From: Pseudomonadota bacterium
Lineage (GTDB): Bacteria; Pseudomonadota; Gammaproteobacteria; Pseudomonadales; Pseudohongiellaceae
Length of the DNA stretch: 5,711 bases
NCBI GenBank assembly: GCA_022563075.1
Contig: JADFOC010000208.1
Location: 1 to 5,711, forward strand
Reading direction: 5' to 3'
The notes below the pieces were generated by a model. The model did not search any database. It was not told the origin of the DNA and saw only the letters and a list, made by a program, of their open reading frames with translations. Shown here in pieces: positions 1-5,711 of this stretch (the stretch's first letter is position 1; each line of letters starts with the position of its first letter). The position numbers and the translations under genes were made by a program.

Positions 1-586
1 GTTTGACATTTCGGGTGTCAAGCAGCAGAGCGAATGGTGTCGCTATTAAGTAGATTATTGCTTCGGCTCGCAAGCTTGCGGCAAACAAGAGTGAACAACA
101 AAAAGCCGTGGCAAATTTCAATGAATGATGTTTGGCATATTGCAGGAACTGCCAGAGTGAAAATATCGAGAGTGCCCAGAAACCAATATCCCGAATAATA
201 AAGTAACGGTACTCGTTCAATTGTGGATACACAAGAATACTGATAGCCGCCATTACGAGTACCAGTTTCGAATCATCTATCTCTTTGACAATGCTGATAA
301 ACGCATAAACCAGCATCACATAAAAGAGCGCATTTATTACAAACGCCGCAGTAAAAAGACTGAAACCCAACGTACTAACGAGTGCGATGAGGATGGAATA
401 GCTGGCCCAGGAGTAGTGTGCAAAGGCGGCAGCAAACCCATCACTAAGAAATATTTCCGCCGTTCTTATATAAACATAGGCATCATCATTGGGGGTATCG
501 GGAAGCAGAATGGTAAAACCTGAAATCAGCAGGCTGGCAATGACCGCATAGAGTCGGATATCGAGTTGACGCCAGTTGTAATTCAT
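1..586 (-). CDS. Partial GT-C / ArnT-like membrane glycosyltransferase (N-terminal 195 residues)
   Basis: Reading the minus strand from an ATG at 586 gives an open frame of 195 codons with no stop, continuing past the left edge; only the N-terminal part is present. The product is strongly hydrophobic, with likely membrane segments near residues 11-29, 62-80, 82-99, 107-120, 133-150 and 158-190. A short acidic motif, NDDAYVY (33-39), sits in the first loop after segment 1, where GT-C fold enzymes (ArnT/PMT/GT39 type) carry their catalytic acidic residue. IRDIGFW (131-137) and a later R173/E175 pair (SLRAEA) also resemble that superfamily. Such enzymes move a sugar from a polyprenyl-phosphate carrier on the periplasmic side of the inner membrane. 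The gene starts 16 bp after the lpxL-like stop codon, so co-transcription is likely. The ribosome-binding site is weak. Gene and membrane topology are well supported; donor and acceptor are unknown, and the family call rests on motif resemblance only. Confidence 0.72.
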   Translation of the reverse strand, partial: MNYNWRQLDIRLYAVIASLLISGFTILLPDTPNDDAYVYIRTAEIFLSDGFAAAFAHYSWASYSILIALVSTLGFSLFTAAFVINALFYVMLVYAFISIVKEIDDSKLVLVMAAISILVYPQLNEYRYFIIRDIGFWALSIFSLWQFLQYAKHHSLKFATAFCCSLLFAASLRAEAIIYLIATPFALLLDTRNVK

Positions 587-602
587 TTTAGTTTCAATAT
601 TT

Positions 603-1544
603 TCAATAAGGACTTGCTGCTTTTCCACCCGCCTGAGTTTTGAAGCGTTTGTGCAGCCATAGATACTGATCTGGTTGTTTTCTTATCGCATTCTCGACCA
701 GAACGTTAATAGTCGTTGCATCGGCTTCATCATCACCAGTGGGGTAGTTTTCCAGAGCTGGACTGATTTCCAGATGATAACCTGAGTTGTCTTCATTTCG
801 ATAATGACTGTAGAACAGCACGGCGGAGTCGTTAACTCTGGCGAAACGGCTGGTGGCTGTGATGGTGGCTGCCGGATTGCCAAAGAATGGCACGAACACG
901 GAATGCTTCGCTCCATAATCCTGATCTGGCGCGTACCACAGAATCCTCCCCGCTTTTAAGCTGCGCATGGCACTACGCACGTCTTTGCGATGGAACACCC
1001 CCTCATAGTGCCGTTTCCTGCCATTGAACATGGCCGCCTCAAACAGAGCATTCTTGTTAGGTCGATAGGTAATGTCCATCTTCTGAAACAAGCTAAATAG
1101 CAGTCCGCCTACCTCTAGCGTCGTGAAATGAGCACTCAGCAGTAGCACCCCCTTACCCCTGGCAAGGGCCTTTTCCAGGTGCTCCATGCCAGATACACTC
1201 ACGCGCTGCCGATAGTGTTCGGGGTCCCTGAACCAGGCTATAGCTATCTCTATCAGGCCGATGCCGTTGGAGAGGAAGGTTTTTTTTACCAACTGCCTGT
1301 GTTCCGTTGCGGACAGCTCGGGAAAACATAGGCGCAGATTGACTTCACAGATGTGTCGACGGGCCCGAGCGAAGTAGTAACTCAGTAAGCCTAGCAATTG
1401 CCCCAGTCGAATTTGCACGGGGAAGGGTAGATGGGCCACACTCCACATCGACGCCAATCCAATCCAGGTTGGCCAATAACGTGGCGCCGCGAATTGGCGT
1501 AGTGGGATGAATTGCTGGGAGTCGTCAGGCACTGGAGCAGCCAA
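603..1544 (-). CDS. lpxL: Lipid A biosynthesis late acyltransferase (LpxL/HtrB family)
   Basis: The 313-residue product has the usual length of LpxL/LpxM/LpxP proteins, which use acyl-ACP to add a secondary acyl chain to the Kdo-bearing lipid A precursor at the cytoplasmic face of the inner membrane. An N-terminal hydrophobic stretch (about 26-58) serves as membrane anchor. NLRLCFPELS (69-78) is typical of the family. The catalytic HX4E motif is intact at H139 and E144 (HFTTLE), followed by RPNKN (161-165), DQDYG (207-211) with a VPFFG segment, and WLHKRFK near the C-terminus (296-302). The longest start is a TTG at 1544, six codons after an in-frame stop; no Shine-Dalgarno precedes it, and a GTG four codons in is an alternative. 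The conserved PRYWPTW segment (21-27) means the true start lies in the first 20 or so codons. The downstream membrane glycosyltransferase probably shares its transcript. Whether it is the LpxL, LpxM or LpxP paralogue cannot be told from this window. Confidence 0.93.
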   Translation of the reverse strand: MAAPVPDDSQQFIPLRQFAAPRYWPTWIGLASMWSVAHLPFPVQIRLGQLLGLLSYYFARARRHICEVNLRLCFPELSATEHRQLVKKTFLSNGIGLIEIAIAWFRDPEHYRQRVSVSGMEHLEKALARGKGVLLLSAHFTTLEVGGLLFSLFQKMDITYRPNKNALFEAAMFNGRKRHYEGVFHRKDVRSAMRSLKAGRILWYAPDQDYGAKHSVFVPFFGNPAATITATSRFARVNDSAVLFYSHYRNEDNSGYHLEISPALENYPTGDDEADATTINVLVENAIRKQPDQYLWLHKRFKTQAGGKAASPY

Positions 1545-1590
1545 GAGGAGAAGGGGACATTATCCAAATCAAGTATTGATAGTGGCGCGA

Positions 1591-1599
1591 ATTGTAGCA
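1591..1599 (-). promoter_or_regulatory. Candidate extended -10 promoter for the lpxL-like gene
   Basis: On the minus strand this reads TGCTACAAT: TACAAT matches the sigma-70 -10 consensus at five of six positions and has the TGn extension. No good -35 hexamer lies 16-18 bp upstream, as is common for extended -10 promoters. Transcription would begin roughly 40 nt before the TTG start at 1544. This is a pattern match only. Confidence 0.35.
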
Positions 1600-1651
1600 G
1601 AAGCCCATGGGAAGCGCAGTTTGGGATTTAGGGAGTCAATAAGGCGCATAT

Positions 1652-1710
1652 TTGGCGAAAAAACCCACAAATGCATTTATTTAGGCGAATAACTTGGCAA
1701 TAAACCCCAC
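1652..1710. repeat. Two 17-bp direct repeats in the divergent lpxL/hldE promoter region
   Basis: TTGGCGAAAAAACCCAC (1652-1668) and TTGGCAATAAACCCCAC (1694-1710) match at 14 of 17 positions and start 42 bp apart, about four helical turns. They lie between the outward-facing promoters of the lpxL-like gene and hldE. The arrangement would fit a regulator binding two sites on one DNA face, but chance similarity in an A/C-rich stretch is a real alternative. The second copy also begins with TTGGCA, a possible -35 hexamer paired with TAGAAA at 1717-1722 (17-bp spacer) toward hldE. Confidence 0.3.
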
Positions 1711-1770
1711 TCTATGTAGAAAGTGAGGATAAATGATCAGGCCCTGCTTATAAACCACAAAGTTCCCGTA

Positions 1771-1779
1771 TGGTATGAT
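1771..1779 (+). promoter_or_regulatory. Candidate extended -10 promoter for hldE
   Basis: TGGTATGAT is a TGn-extended -10 with TATGAT matching consensus at five of six positions. Transcription would start near 1786 and give a leader of about 43 nt before the hldE ATG. No strong -35 is seen at the ideal spacing; TTATAA at 1748-1753 is too far (20 bp). An in-frame ATG at 1775 lies inside this element, which argues against using it as the hldE start. Confidence 0.45.
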
Positions 1780-1816
1780 CTGCCGCCATGATTTTCCCGG
1801 TGTACACAAGGTATTC

Positions 1817-1821
1817 GGAGA
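1817..1821 (+). promoter_or_regulatory. Ribosome-binding site fixing the hldE start
   Basis: GGAGA lies 7 nt before the ATG at 1829. It supports that ATG rather than the in-frame ATG at 1775, which has no such site and would add 18 residues absent from known HldE proteins. Confidence 0.7.
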
Positions 1822-1828
1822 CAAGAAA

Positions 1829-3259
1829 ATGAAGCTGAAGATGCCCCCATTTCAGCAGGCCAGACTGCTGGTTGTGGGCGACGTCATGCTGGATCGGTAC
1901 TGGCATGGCACTGCAACCCGGGTATCGCCGGAAGCGCCGGTGCCGGTAGTGCGTGTCGGCAACCGGGAGGATCGACCGGGCGGTGCCGGCAACGTGGCAT
2001 TGAACATAGCCGTTCTGGGCAGTGCAGCCACCCTGGTGGGGGTAGTGGGTGATGACGAGAATGGCGTCGAATTGAGGTCCCGTCTCAATGCGGCAGGCGT
2101 TTATTGCGAATTCCTGCAATCTCCCGATAAACCCACCATTACAAAATTGCGCGTGATCAGCCAGCATCAGCAACTGATTCGCCTGGATTTCGAGCAGATG
2201 TTTGAGCAACAGGATATCGCCGGCTTGCAAGAAAAAGTGATGGCGCTGCTGCAGGACGCGCAGGTTTTGGTACTGTCCGATTACGGCAAAGGCGCGCTGC
2301 AAGATGTCTCCGCCTTGATTGAGCTGGGACGGAAGCAAAAAATCCCAGTGATCGTGGATCCGAAGGGCTCAGATTTTCATAAATACAGCGGTGCTACCTT
2401 GATCACTCCAAATTTATCTGAATTTGAAGCGGTGGTCGGCGTCAGCGACAATGAAGATGAGTTGGTGAAAAAAGGACTAAAGGTTCTCAATGATTTTGGC
2501 TTGCAAGCCATGCTTATCACCCGAGGCGAACACGGCATGACGCTGATTCGCCCTGATTCTCCCGAATTGCATTTACCCGCCCGGGCCCAGGAAGTCTTCG
2601 ATGTAACCGGCGCCGGGGATACCGTAATTTCTGTGTTGTCCGCAGCCATAGCGGCAGGAGATAGCCTGGCCGACGCAACCGCCCTGGCAAATCTTGCAGC
2701 AGGACTGGTGGTCGGTAAGTTAGGTACCGCCGCCATAAGCGGCCCGGAGATGCGCCGCGCCATATTGGCTGAGCAGAATTCAGGCCGCGGCGTCATGACC
2801 GCGCAACAGCTGCAAATTGCCGTGCAAGATGCCAAGGCACATAACGAAAAGATTGTCTTTACCAACGGTTGTTTCGACATTATCCATGCCGGCCATGTCG
2901 GCTATCTGGCAGAAGCGAAACAGTTAGGCGATAGACTCATCGTCGCAATTAATGACGATGCTTCCGTAAGACGATTAAAGGGGGCTGGTCGCCCTATTAA
3001 TCCGGTGGAGCGACGCATGGCGGTGTTAGCTGGGTTGGAAGCCGTCGATTGGGTCGTCAGTTTTTCCGAAGATACCCCGGAAAATCTACTAAAATCGCTG
3101 CAACCGGAAGTGTTAGTGAAGGGCGGGGACTACACCCTGGAGCAGGTAGTCGGTGGTGAATATGTTCAATCCTATGGCGGCGAAGTCAAAGCCTTGGATT
3201 TTCTGGACGATTGCTCAACTTCGGCGATCATGGAAAAGATGAAAGAGGTGGGGGAGTAA
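1829..3259 (+). CDS. hldE: Bifunctional heptose 7-phosphate kinase / heptose 1-phosphate adenylyltransferase
   Basis: The 476-residue product aligns along its length with E. coli HldE (RfaE, 477 residues). It phosphorylates D-glycero-D-manno-heptose 7-phosphate at C1 and, after GmhB removes the 7-phosphate, adenylylates the 1-phosphate; the product becomes ADP-L-glycero-D-manno-heptose for the LPS inner core. Residues 1 to about 320 form the ribokinase-like kinase domain: GDVMLDRYW at 17-25, the RPGGAGNVA sugar-binding region at 49-57, TPNLSEFE at 193-200, and the DVTGAGD anion hole with catalytic D264. Residues from about 340 on are the nucleotidyltransferase domain: TNGCFD (345-350) and the HAGH nucleotide-binding motif (353-356), then KGGDYT (431-436) and CSTSAI (462-467). 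The ATG is set by a good Shine-Dalgarno and by the MKLKMPPF N-terminus. All key residues are intact. It is transcribed alone, divergent from the lpxL-like gene and convergent with the aldo/keto reductase. Confidence 0.98.
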   Translation: MKLKMPPFQQARLLVVGDVMLDRYWHGTATRVSPEAPVPVVRVGNREDRPGGAGNVALNIAVLGSAATLVGVVGDDENGVELRSRLNAAGVYCEFLQSPDKPTITKLRVISQHQQLIRLDFEQMFEQQDIAGLQEKVMALLQDAQVLVLSDYGKGALQDVSALIELGRKQKIPVIVDPKGSDFHKYSGATLITPNLSEFEAVVGVSDNEDELVKKGLKVLNDFGLQAMLITRGEHGMTLIRPDSPELHLPARAQEVFDVTGAGDTVISVLSAAIAAGDSLADATALANLAAGLVVGKLGTAAISGPEMRRAILAEQNSGRGVMTAQQLQIAVQDAKAHNEKIVFTNGCFDIIHAGHVGYLAEAKQLGDRLIVAINDDASVRRLKGAGRPINPVERRMAVLAGLEAVDWVVSFSEDTPENLLKSLQPEVLVKGGDYTLEQVVGGEYVQSYGGEVKALDFLDDCSTSAIMEKMKEVGE

Positions 3260-3322
3260 AGCCATCCAACCAATAGAGACCATGGCCAACAGCGGACATT
3301 TGCTGCTCACTATAAGATAAAC

Positions 3323-3395
3323 TGGACACCCACAAACTTTCTATTCTGTTTGAATATTTCTATGGGTGTCCAATTACTTTACATGAGTGTCCAAT
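3323..3395. repeat. Inverted repeat plus third direct copy of a GGTGTCCA element after hldE
   Basis: TGGACACCCA (3323-3332) and TGGGTGTCCA (3363-3372) form a perfect 10-bp inverted repeat around a 30-nt A/T-rich loop. A further copy, ATGAGTGTCCAAT (3383-3395), repeats ATGGGTGTCCAAT (3362-3374) in direct orientation with one mismatch, 21 bp apart. The cluster lies in the convergent gap between hldE and the aldo/keto reductase. It could act as a weak bidirectional transcription stop, though there is no U-run directly after the stem, or be the residue of a small mobile or REP-like element. The repeats themselves are certain; their role is not. Confidence 0.6.
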
Positions 3396-3438
3396 CCAAC
3401 ACTTGAAAAAGACGACTCTAGTGACTCAGTAGAAAACT

Positions 3439-4230
3439 CTATGCCAGAGCGTTATGTGCGGCACCGACGTTGTCTTGCAGATGGTTCAAATTAAGAGTTC
3501 CGATAATCACGCTGCCTACACCCTCACGATTAAACACAAACCGCAAGTTTTCTTCAACACTGTTGTCTTCGCCGTCAGACGCGATTGCATGACCACTATT
3601 GAGTGCCTTCTTGATGAGCACGCCTTTGTTGCGTGAGTGGGCGAAATCTATTACCTCGCCATCGTCGGTGCTGGACGGATTGTAAGTCACCATCACCATA
3701 TCGGTAAGCTCTGCTGCTTTCATACCACCCTCGATGGTCTTGGTGGACATACCAATCGCTCGGATCAAACCTTGGTCCTTGAGTTTTAATAATGTCTCAA
3801 GGCAATCGGTTGATTCTATGATGTGCATATCACCACCGTCGGAGTGCACCAAGACAATATCGAGGTAATCTGTCTTAAGATTCCGCAGACTGCGTTCGAT
3901 GCTGTGTCTCACGTGCTCTCCAGAAAAATCATAGAAAGACTTGCCGTTTACAAATTCTTCGCCCACTTTGGTACAGATCACCCAGTCTTCTCGGTCGGTT
4001 AACAAAGCACCGAGCCGCTGTTCACTACTGCCGTAAGCGGGTGCCGTATCGAGTAAATTGATGCCCAATGCTTTTGCCTGATCGAGTAACGCCGATATTT
4101 CATGGTCTTCAGGCAGAGAAAAGCGGGTGGGATACTTCACTGCCTGATTGCGACCGAACTTGACGGTGCCTAAGCCGAGGCAAGAGACCTCGATGTTGGA
4201 TTGACCCAGTATGCGTCTGGCTAATGTCAT
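3439..4230 (-). CDS. Aldo/keto reductase family protein
   Basis: The 263-residue product is an NAD(P)H-dependent aldo/keto reductase on the short side for the family (commonly about 270-330). The catalytic tetrad is visible: D61 and Y66 in DTAPAYG (61-67), K88 in CTKVGEEF (86-93), and H129 in LVHSDGG (127-133). N-terminal LGLGTVKFGR (18-27) and the C-terminal IIGTLNLNHLQDNV segment (242-255) are typical of the cofactor-binding barrel. It should be cytoplasmic and reduce a carbonyl or oxidise an alcohol; the substrate is not predictable. It begins 5 bp after the stop of the FAD oxidoreductase on the same strand, so the two are almost certainly co-transcribed and possibly act on one metabolite. 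Its Shine-Dalgarno is poor (GGGA about 10 nt upstream), which suggests translational coupling. Placement between hldE and waaA hints at envelope sugar metabolism, but that is inference. Confidence 0.9.
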   Translation of the reverse strand: MTLARRILGQSNIEVSCLGLGTVKFGRNQAVKYPTRFSLPEDHEISALLDQAKALGINLLDTAPAYGSSEQRLGALLTDREDWVICTKVGEEFVNGKSFYDFSGEHVRHSIERSLRNLKTDYLDIVLVHSDGGDMHIIESTDCLETLLKLKDQGLIRAIGMSTKTIEGGMKAAELTDMVMVTYNPSSTDDGEVIDFAHSRNKGVLIKKALNSGHAIASDGEDNSVEENLRFVFNREGVGSVIIGTLNLNHLQDNVGAAHNALA

Positions 4231-4235
4231 TCAAA

Positions 4236-5435
4236 CTAGTCCCAGTGAGTAGTGGCAAACTTCGGCTGATCGAGGACGCTACTCAACTTGTTGGTATTGC
4301 TTTGCTGCAGTGGTGTTACCGCATTAGCGGCAAGGTGATCAATGAGTTTATCGACTAGAGAGGGCGTGAGAGTGAACTTGGTGGGCCAGGCCACCACCAC
4401 ATTATTCTGTTCGATGAAACAGGCATCATCGGGCCGGTAATCGTTATCAACATTGGCCTCGGCTCGATTAATGGTGAAGCACTGCCACCGGGCGCCAATA
4501 AGATCCACCCACGGAAACAATTCATCGCAGAGCTTCATAGCCGCTTCGATTTGCTGATCATCGCTTCTTTTGACGCCGGCTTCCGCCAGTTCGCCGCCTA
4601 GATACCAAACCGTCGAGCCATCAGCATCGGTGTGGGAGGTTACGGTTAACTTGGGCGTAAGACTAAAGCTGTCGCCGATGCAGTGTACATATACAGGGGG
4701 CAGTTCTCTCTTCTTTAGATACACCATCTTCAGTGGGCGGGTCTGTGATTTTGTCCTATCAAGCTTTGCTTGATCCGCCAGTGCTTGGTTTCCTTCTCCG
4801 GCGCAGAAAATGCTGCGTTGCACGCTAATTTGCAAGCGCTGATCTTGCTGTTGGATGATTACAGTATCTATGTTGCCGGCGTCGTCATGATCAAACTCGA
4901 TGGCACCGGAGTCTATCTTGAAAATATGCCCACCTTGATTCTTTACCAGTACGTGGAGAAGAGATTCAGTATCTACCACAAAATCCGGCAAGCGATAGAG
5001 GATTCCAGCTACCGTGGCCTGCCTGAAAAAATCCGGGTAATCAGTTTTAGCCACGACTTCCACCCGGCCCCGCAGACCCTTGCTACCGAGAAAAGTTATC
5101 AGCTTGGATCGAATACCCGCATTGGACCACATATAGTAGTCCTGGCTCAGCAGACGACACTCGCTGAGATCGATGTCGCCGTTTCCCTGTAAACAGTTTC
5201 TCCAGCGAGCAGGCATGTCGGCAATGGCACTCGCGGCACCAGTTATCGAACCGCTGAGTGCATATTTCAGTCCGCCATGAATGATTCCCTGGGAAGCGAT
5301 GGTTTGACCACCACCCAATGAGTCCGACTCCAGCAATATTGCTGCATAACCTTCGCTGCGTAAACGATTCAGCAACCACAGTCCGGCAATACCGCCACCA
5401 AAGATGACGATGTCGGTTGAATAGGTTAGTGTCAT
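4236..5435 (-). CDS. FAD-dependent oxidoreductase (DAO / glycerol-3-phosphate dehydrogenase-like)
   Basis: The 399-residue product opens with a Rossmann FAD-binding fold: beta strand, then GGGIAG (13-18, GxGxxG pattern) and an acidic E36 ending the second strand to bind the FAD ribose. QTIASQGIIHGGLKYAL (44-60) is the second FAD contact typical of D-amino acid oxidase / glycerol-3-phosphate dehydrogenase relatives, and CAGEGNQ (211-217) follows the third strand. These enzymes oxidise an amine or hydroxy acid or alcohol and pass electrons from FAD to oxygen or another acceptor; the substrate here is unknown. No signal peptide or clear membrane segment is seen, so it is probably cytoplasmic or peripheral. 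The ATG at 5435 has AAGGT 5 nt upstream, and the FAD motif begins at the expected distance from it. It is first in a two-gene unit with the aldo/keto reductase and diverges from waaA. My recollection is that Pseudomonas aeruginosa has a similar uncharacterised pair near waaA and hldE; this was not checked. Confidence 0.88.
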   Translation of the reverse strand: MTLTYSTDIVIFGGGIAGLWLLNRLRSEGYAAILLESDSLGGGQTIASQGIIHGGLKYALSGSITGAASAIADMPARWRNCLQGNGDIDLSECRLLSQDYYMWSNAGIRSKLITFLGSKGLRGRVEVVAKTDYPDFFRQATVAGILYRLPDFVVDTESLLHVLVKNQGGHIFKIDSGAIEFDHDDAGNIDTVIIQQQDQRLQISVQRSIFCAGEGNQALADQAKLDRTKSQTRPLKMVYLKKRELPPVYVHCIGDSFSLTPKLTVTSHTDADGSTVWYLGGELAEAGVKRSDDQQIEAAMKLCDELFPWVDLIGARWQCFTINRAEANVDNDYRPDDACFIEQNNVVVAWPTKFTLTPSLVDKLIDHLAANAVTPLQQSNTNKLSSVLDQPKFATTHWD

Positions 5436-5467
5436 TAGTTACCTTTACTCTCGAACTGAAGCCCTAG

Positions 5468-5497
5468 AGTATATCGACATAAAGCGGGATTTCCCAA
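5468..5497 (-). promoter_or_regulatory. Candidate sigma-70 promoter for the FAD oxidoreductase/aldo-keto reductase pair
   Basis: On the minus strand, TTGGGA (5497-5492) and TATACT (5473-5468) are separated by 18 bp; they match the -35 and -10 consensus at four and five of six positions. The leader would be about 25 nt, followed by AAGGT as ribosome-binding site. The -35 overlaps a GGGATTTCCC palindrome (5488-5497) that could bind a regulator. No convincing promoter for waaA on the other strand was found in the same spacer. Confidence 0.4.
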
Positions 5498-5537
5498 CAG
5501 AGCCAACTTCGAATATCAAGCGACCCACAGCAAATTC

Positions 5538-5711
5538 ATGCAACGAATACTCTATAGGGTAATTTTCTATTTTGCAGTGCCTCTAATTATATTGCGGCTG
5601 CTGCTAAGATCGATTAAGGCACCGGCTTACCGACGCAGAATTGCCGAACGATTTGCCTGGTTTGAACTTCCAGCCGGCTTCGAGGCATCCAAACAAACAA
5701 TCTGGATACAT
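5538..5711 (+). CDS. waaA: Partial 3-deoxy-D-manno-octulosonic acid (Kdo) transferase, N-terminus
   Basis: Fifty-eight codons from an ATG at 5538 run open to the right edge. The translation has an N-terminal hydrophobic anchor (about residues 4-22, ending LIILRLLLRS) followed by KAPAYRRRIAERFAWF (27-42), which closely matches the start of E. coli WaaA (KdtA), where the anchor is followed by KAPAYRKRWGERYGFY. WaaA is a membrane-bound GT-B glycosyltransferase that moves Kdo from CMP-Kdo to lipid IVA on the cytoplasmic face of the inner membrane, making the substrate for LpxL-type acyltransferases. The start fits the E. coli N-terminus, although no clear Shine-Dalgarno precedes it. Catalytic and CMP-Kdo-binding regions lie outside the window, so whether it is mono- or bifunctional cannot be judged. 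It is divergent from the FAD oxidoreductase across a 102-bp spacer. Confidence 0.93.
   Translation, partial: MQRILYRVIFYFAVPLIILRLLLRSIKAPAYRRRIAERFAWFELPAGFEASKQTIWIH

Noticed and set aside
221..523. 100-codon plus-strand open frame
   Set aside because: It lies wholly antisense to the membrane glycosyltransferase reading frame, has no family resemblance and a low-complexity charged composition; the minus-strand frame is clearly the coding one.
1507..1692. 61-codon plus-strand open frame between lpxL and hldE
   Set aside because: It starts inside the acyltransferase gene, runs over the divergent promoter region and resembles no known small protein.
1775..1828. Upstream in-frame ATG extending HldE by 18 residues
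   Set aside because: The ATG lies within the predicted -10 element, lacks a ribosome-binding site, and the extension is absent from E. coli HldE.
1748..2338. 196-codon minus-strand open frame over the start of hldE
   Set aside because: Antisense shadow of the hldE kinase domain; hldE is full length with all motifs intact.
2377..2880. 167-codon minus-strand open frame inside hldE
   Set aside because: Antisense shadow of hldE; its Ser/Ala/Pro-rich composition is what the opposite strand of a coding gene produces.
3403..3432. Possible terminator with a T-run and a TGACTCA palindrome downstream of the aldo/keto reductase
   Set aside because: The palindrome has a one-base centre and one mismatch, so it cannot form a proper hairpin, and the T5 run on the minus strand does not follow a stable stem.
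3454..3636. 60-codon plus-strand open frame at the end of the aldo/keto reductase
   Set aside because: Antisense to the conserved C-terminus of the reductase; no recognisable product.
4770..5192. 140-codon plus-strand open frame
   Set aside because: Antisense to the FAD oxidoreductase, which has clear FAD-binding motifs; no independent evidence of coding.

Overview
The window looks like a chromosomal lipopolysaccharide (LPS) locus from a gammaproteobacterium of moderate GC content. The evidence is a full-length fused heptose kinase/adenylyltransferase (HldE), a late lipid A acyltransferase of the LpxL/HtrB family and the N-terminus of the Kdo transferase WaaA, all closely resembling the enterobacterial and pseudomonad proteins. 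I cannot name the genus. The genes look vertically inherited, with no tRNA, rRNA, CRISPR array or intact insertion sequence.

Layout, left to right. Positions 1-586 (minus strand) hold the first 195 codons of a polytopic membrane protein resembling GT-C / ArnT-type glycosyltransferases; it runs off the left edge. Sixteen bases upstream of it, on the same strand, is the lpxL-like acyltransferase (603-1544), so the two probably form one transcript. A divergent promoter region (1545-1828) separates this pair from hldE (1829-3259, plus strand). The 179-bp gap between hldE and the next gene is a convergent junction. It carries a 10-bp perfect inverted repeat and a third, direct copy of the same element. 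Next comes a minus-strand pair, read right to left: an FAD-dependent oxidoreductase (5435-4236) and, 5 bp later, an aldo/keto reductase (4230-3439). A 102-bp divergent spacer then leads to the start of waaA (5538 to the right edge, plus strand).

Three of the genes serve known steps: HldE makes the ADP-heptose precursor, WaaA puts Kdo on lipid IVA, and the LpxL-like enzyme adds a secondary acyl chain to the Kdo-bearing lipid A precursor. The partial glycosyltransferase could modify the same or a related glycolipid, but its substrate cannot be read from the sequence. The FAD oxidoreductase/aldo-keto reductase pair is the least explained part: two redox enzymes of unknown substrate between hldE and waaA. 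I found no convincing new defence or mobile system; the redox pair and the repeat cluster after hldE are the best leads.
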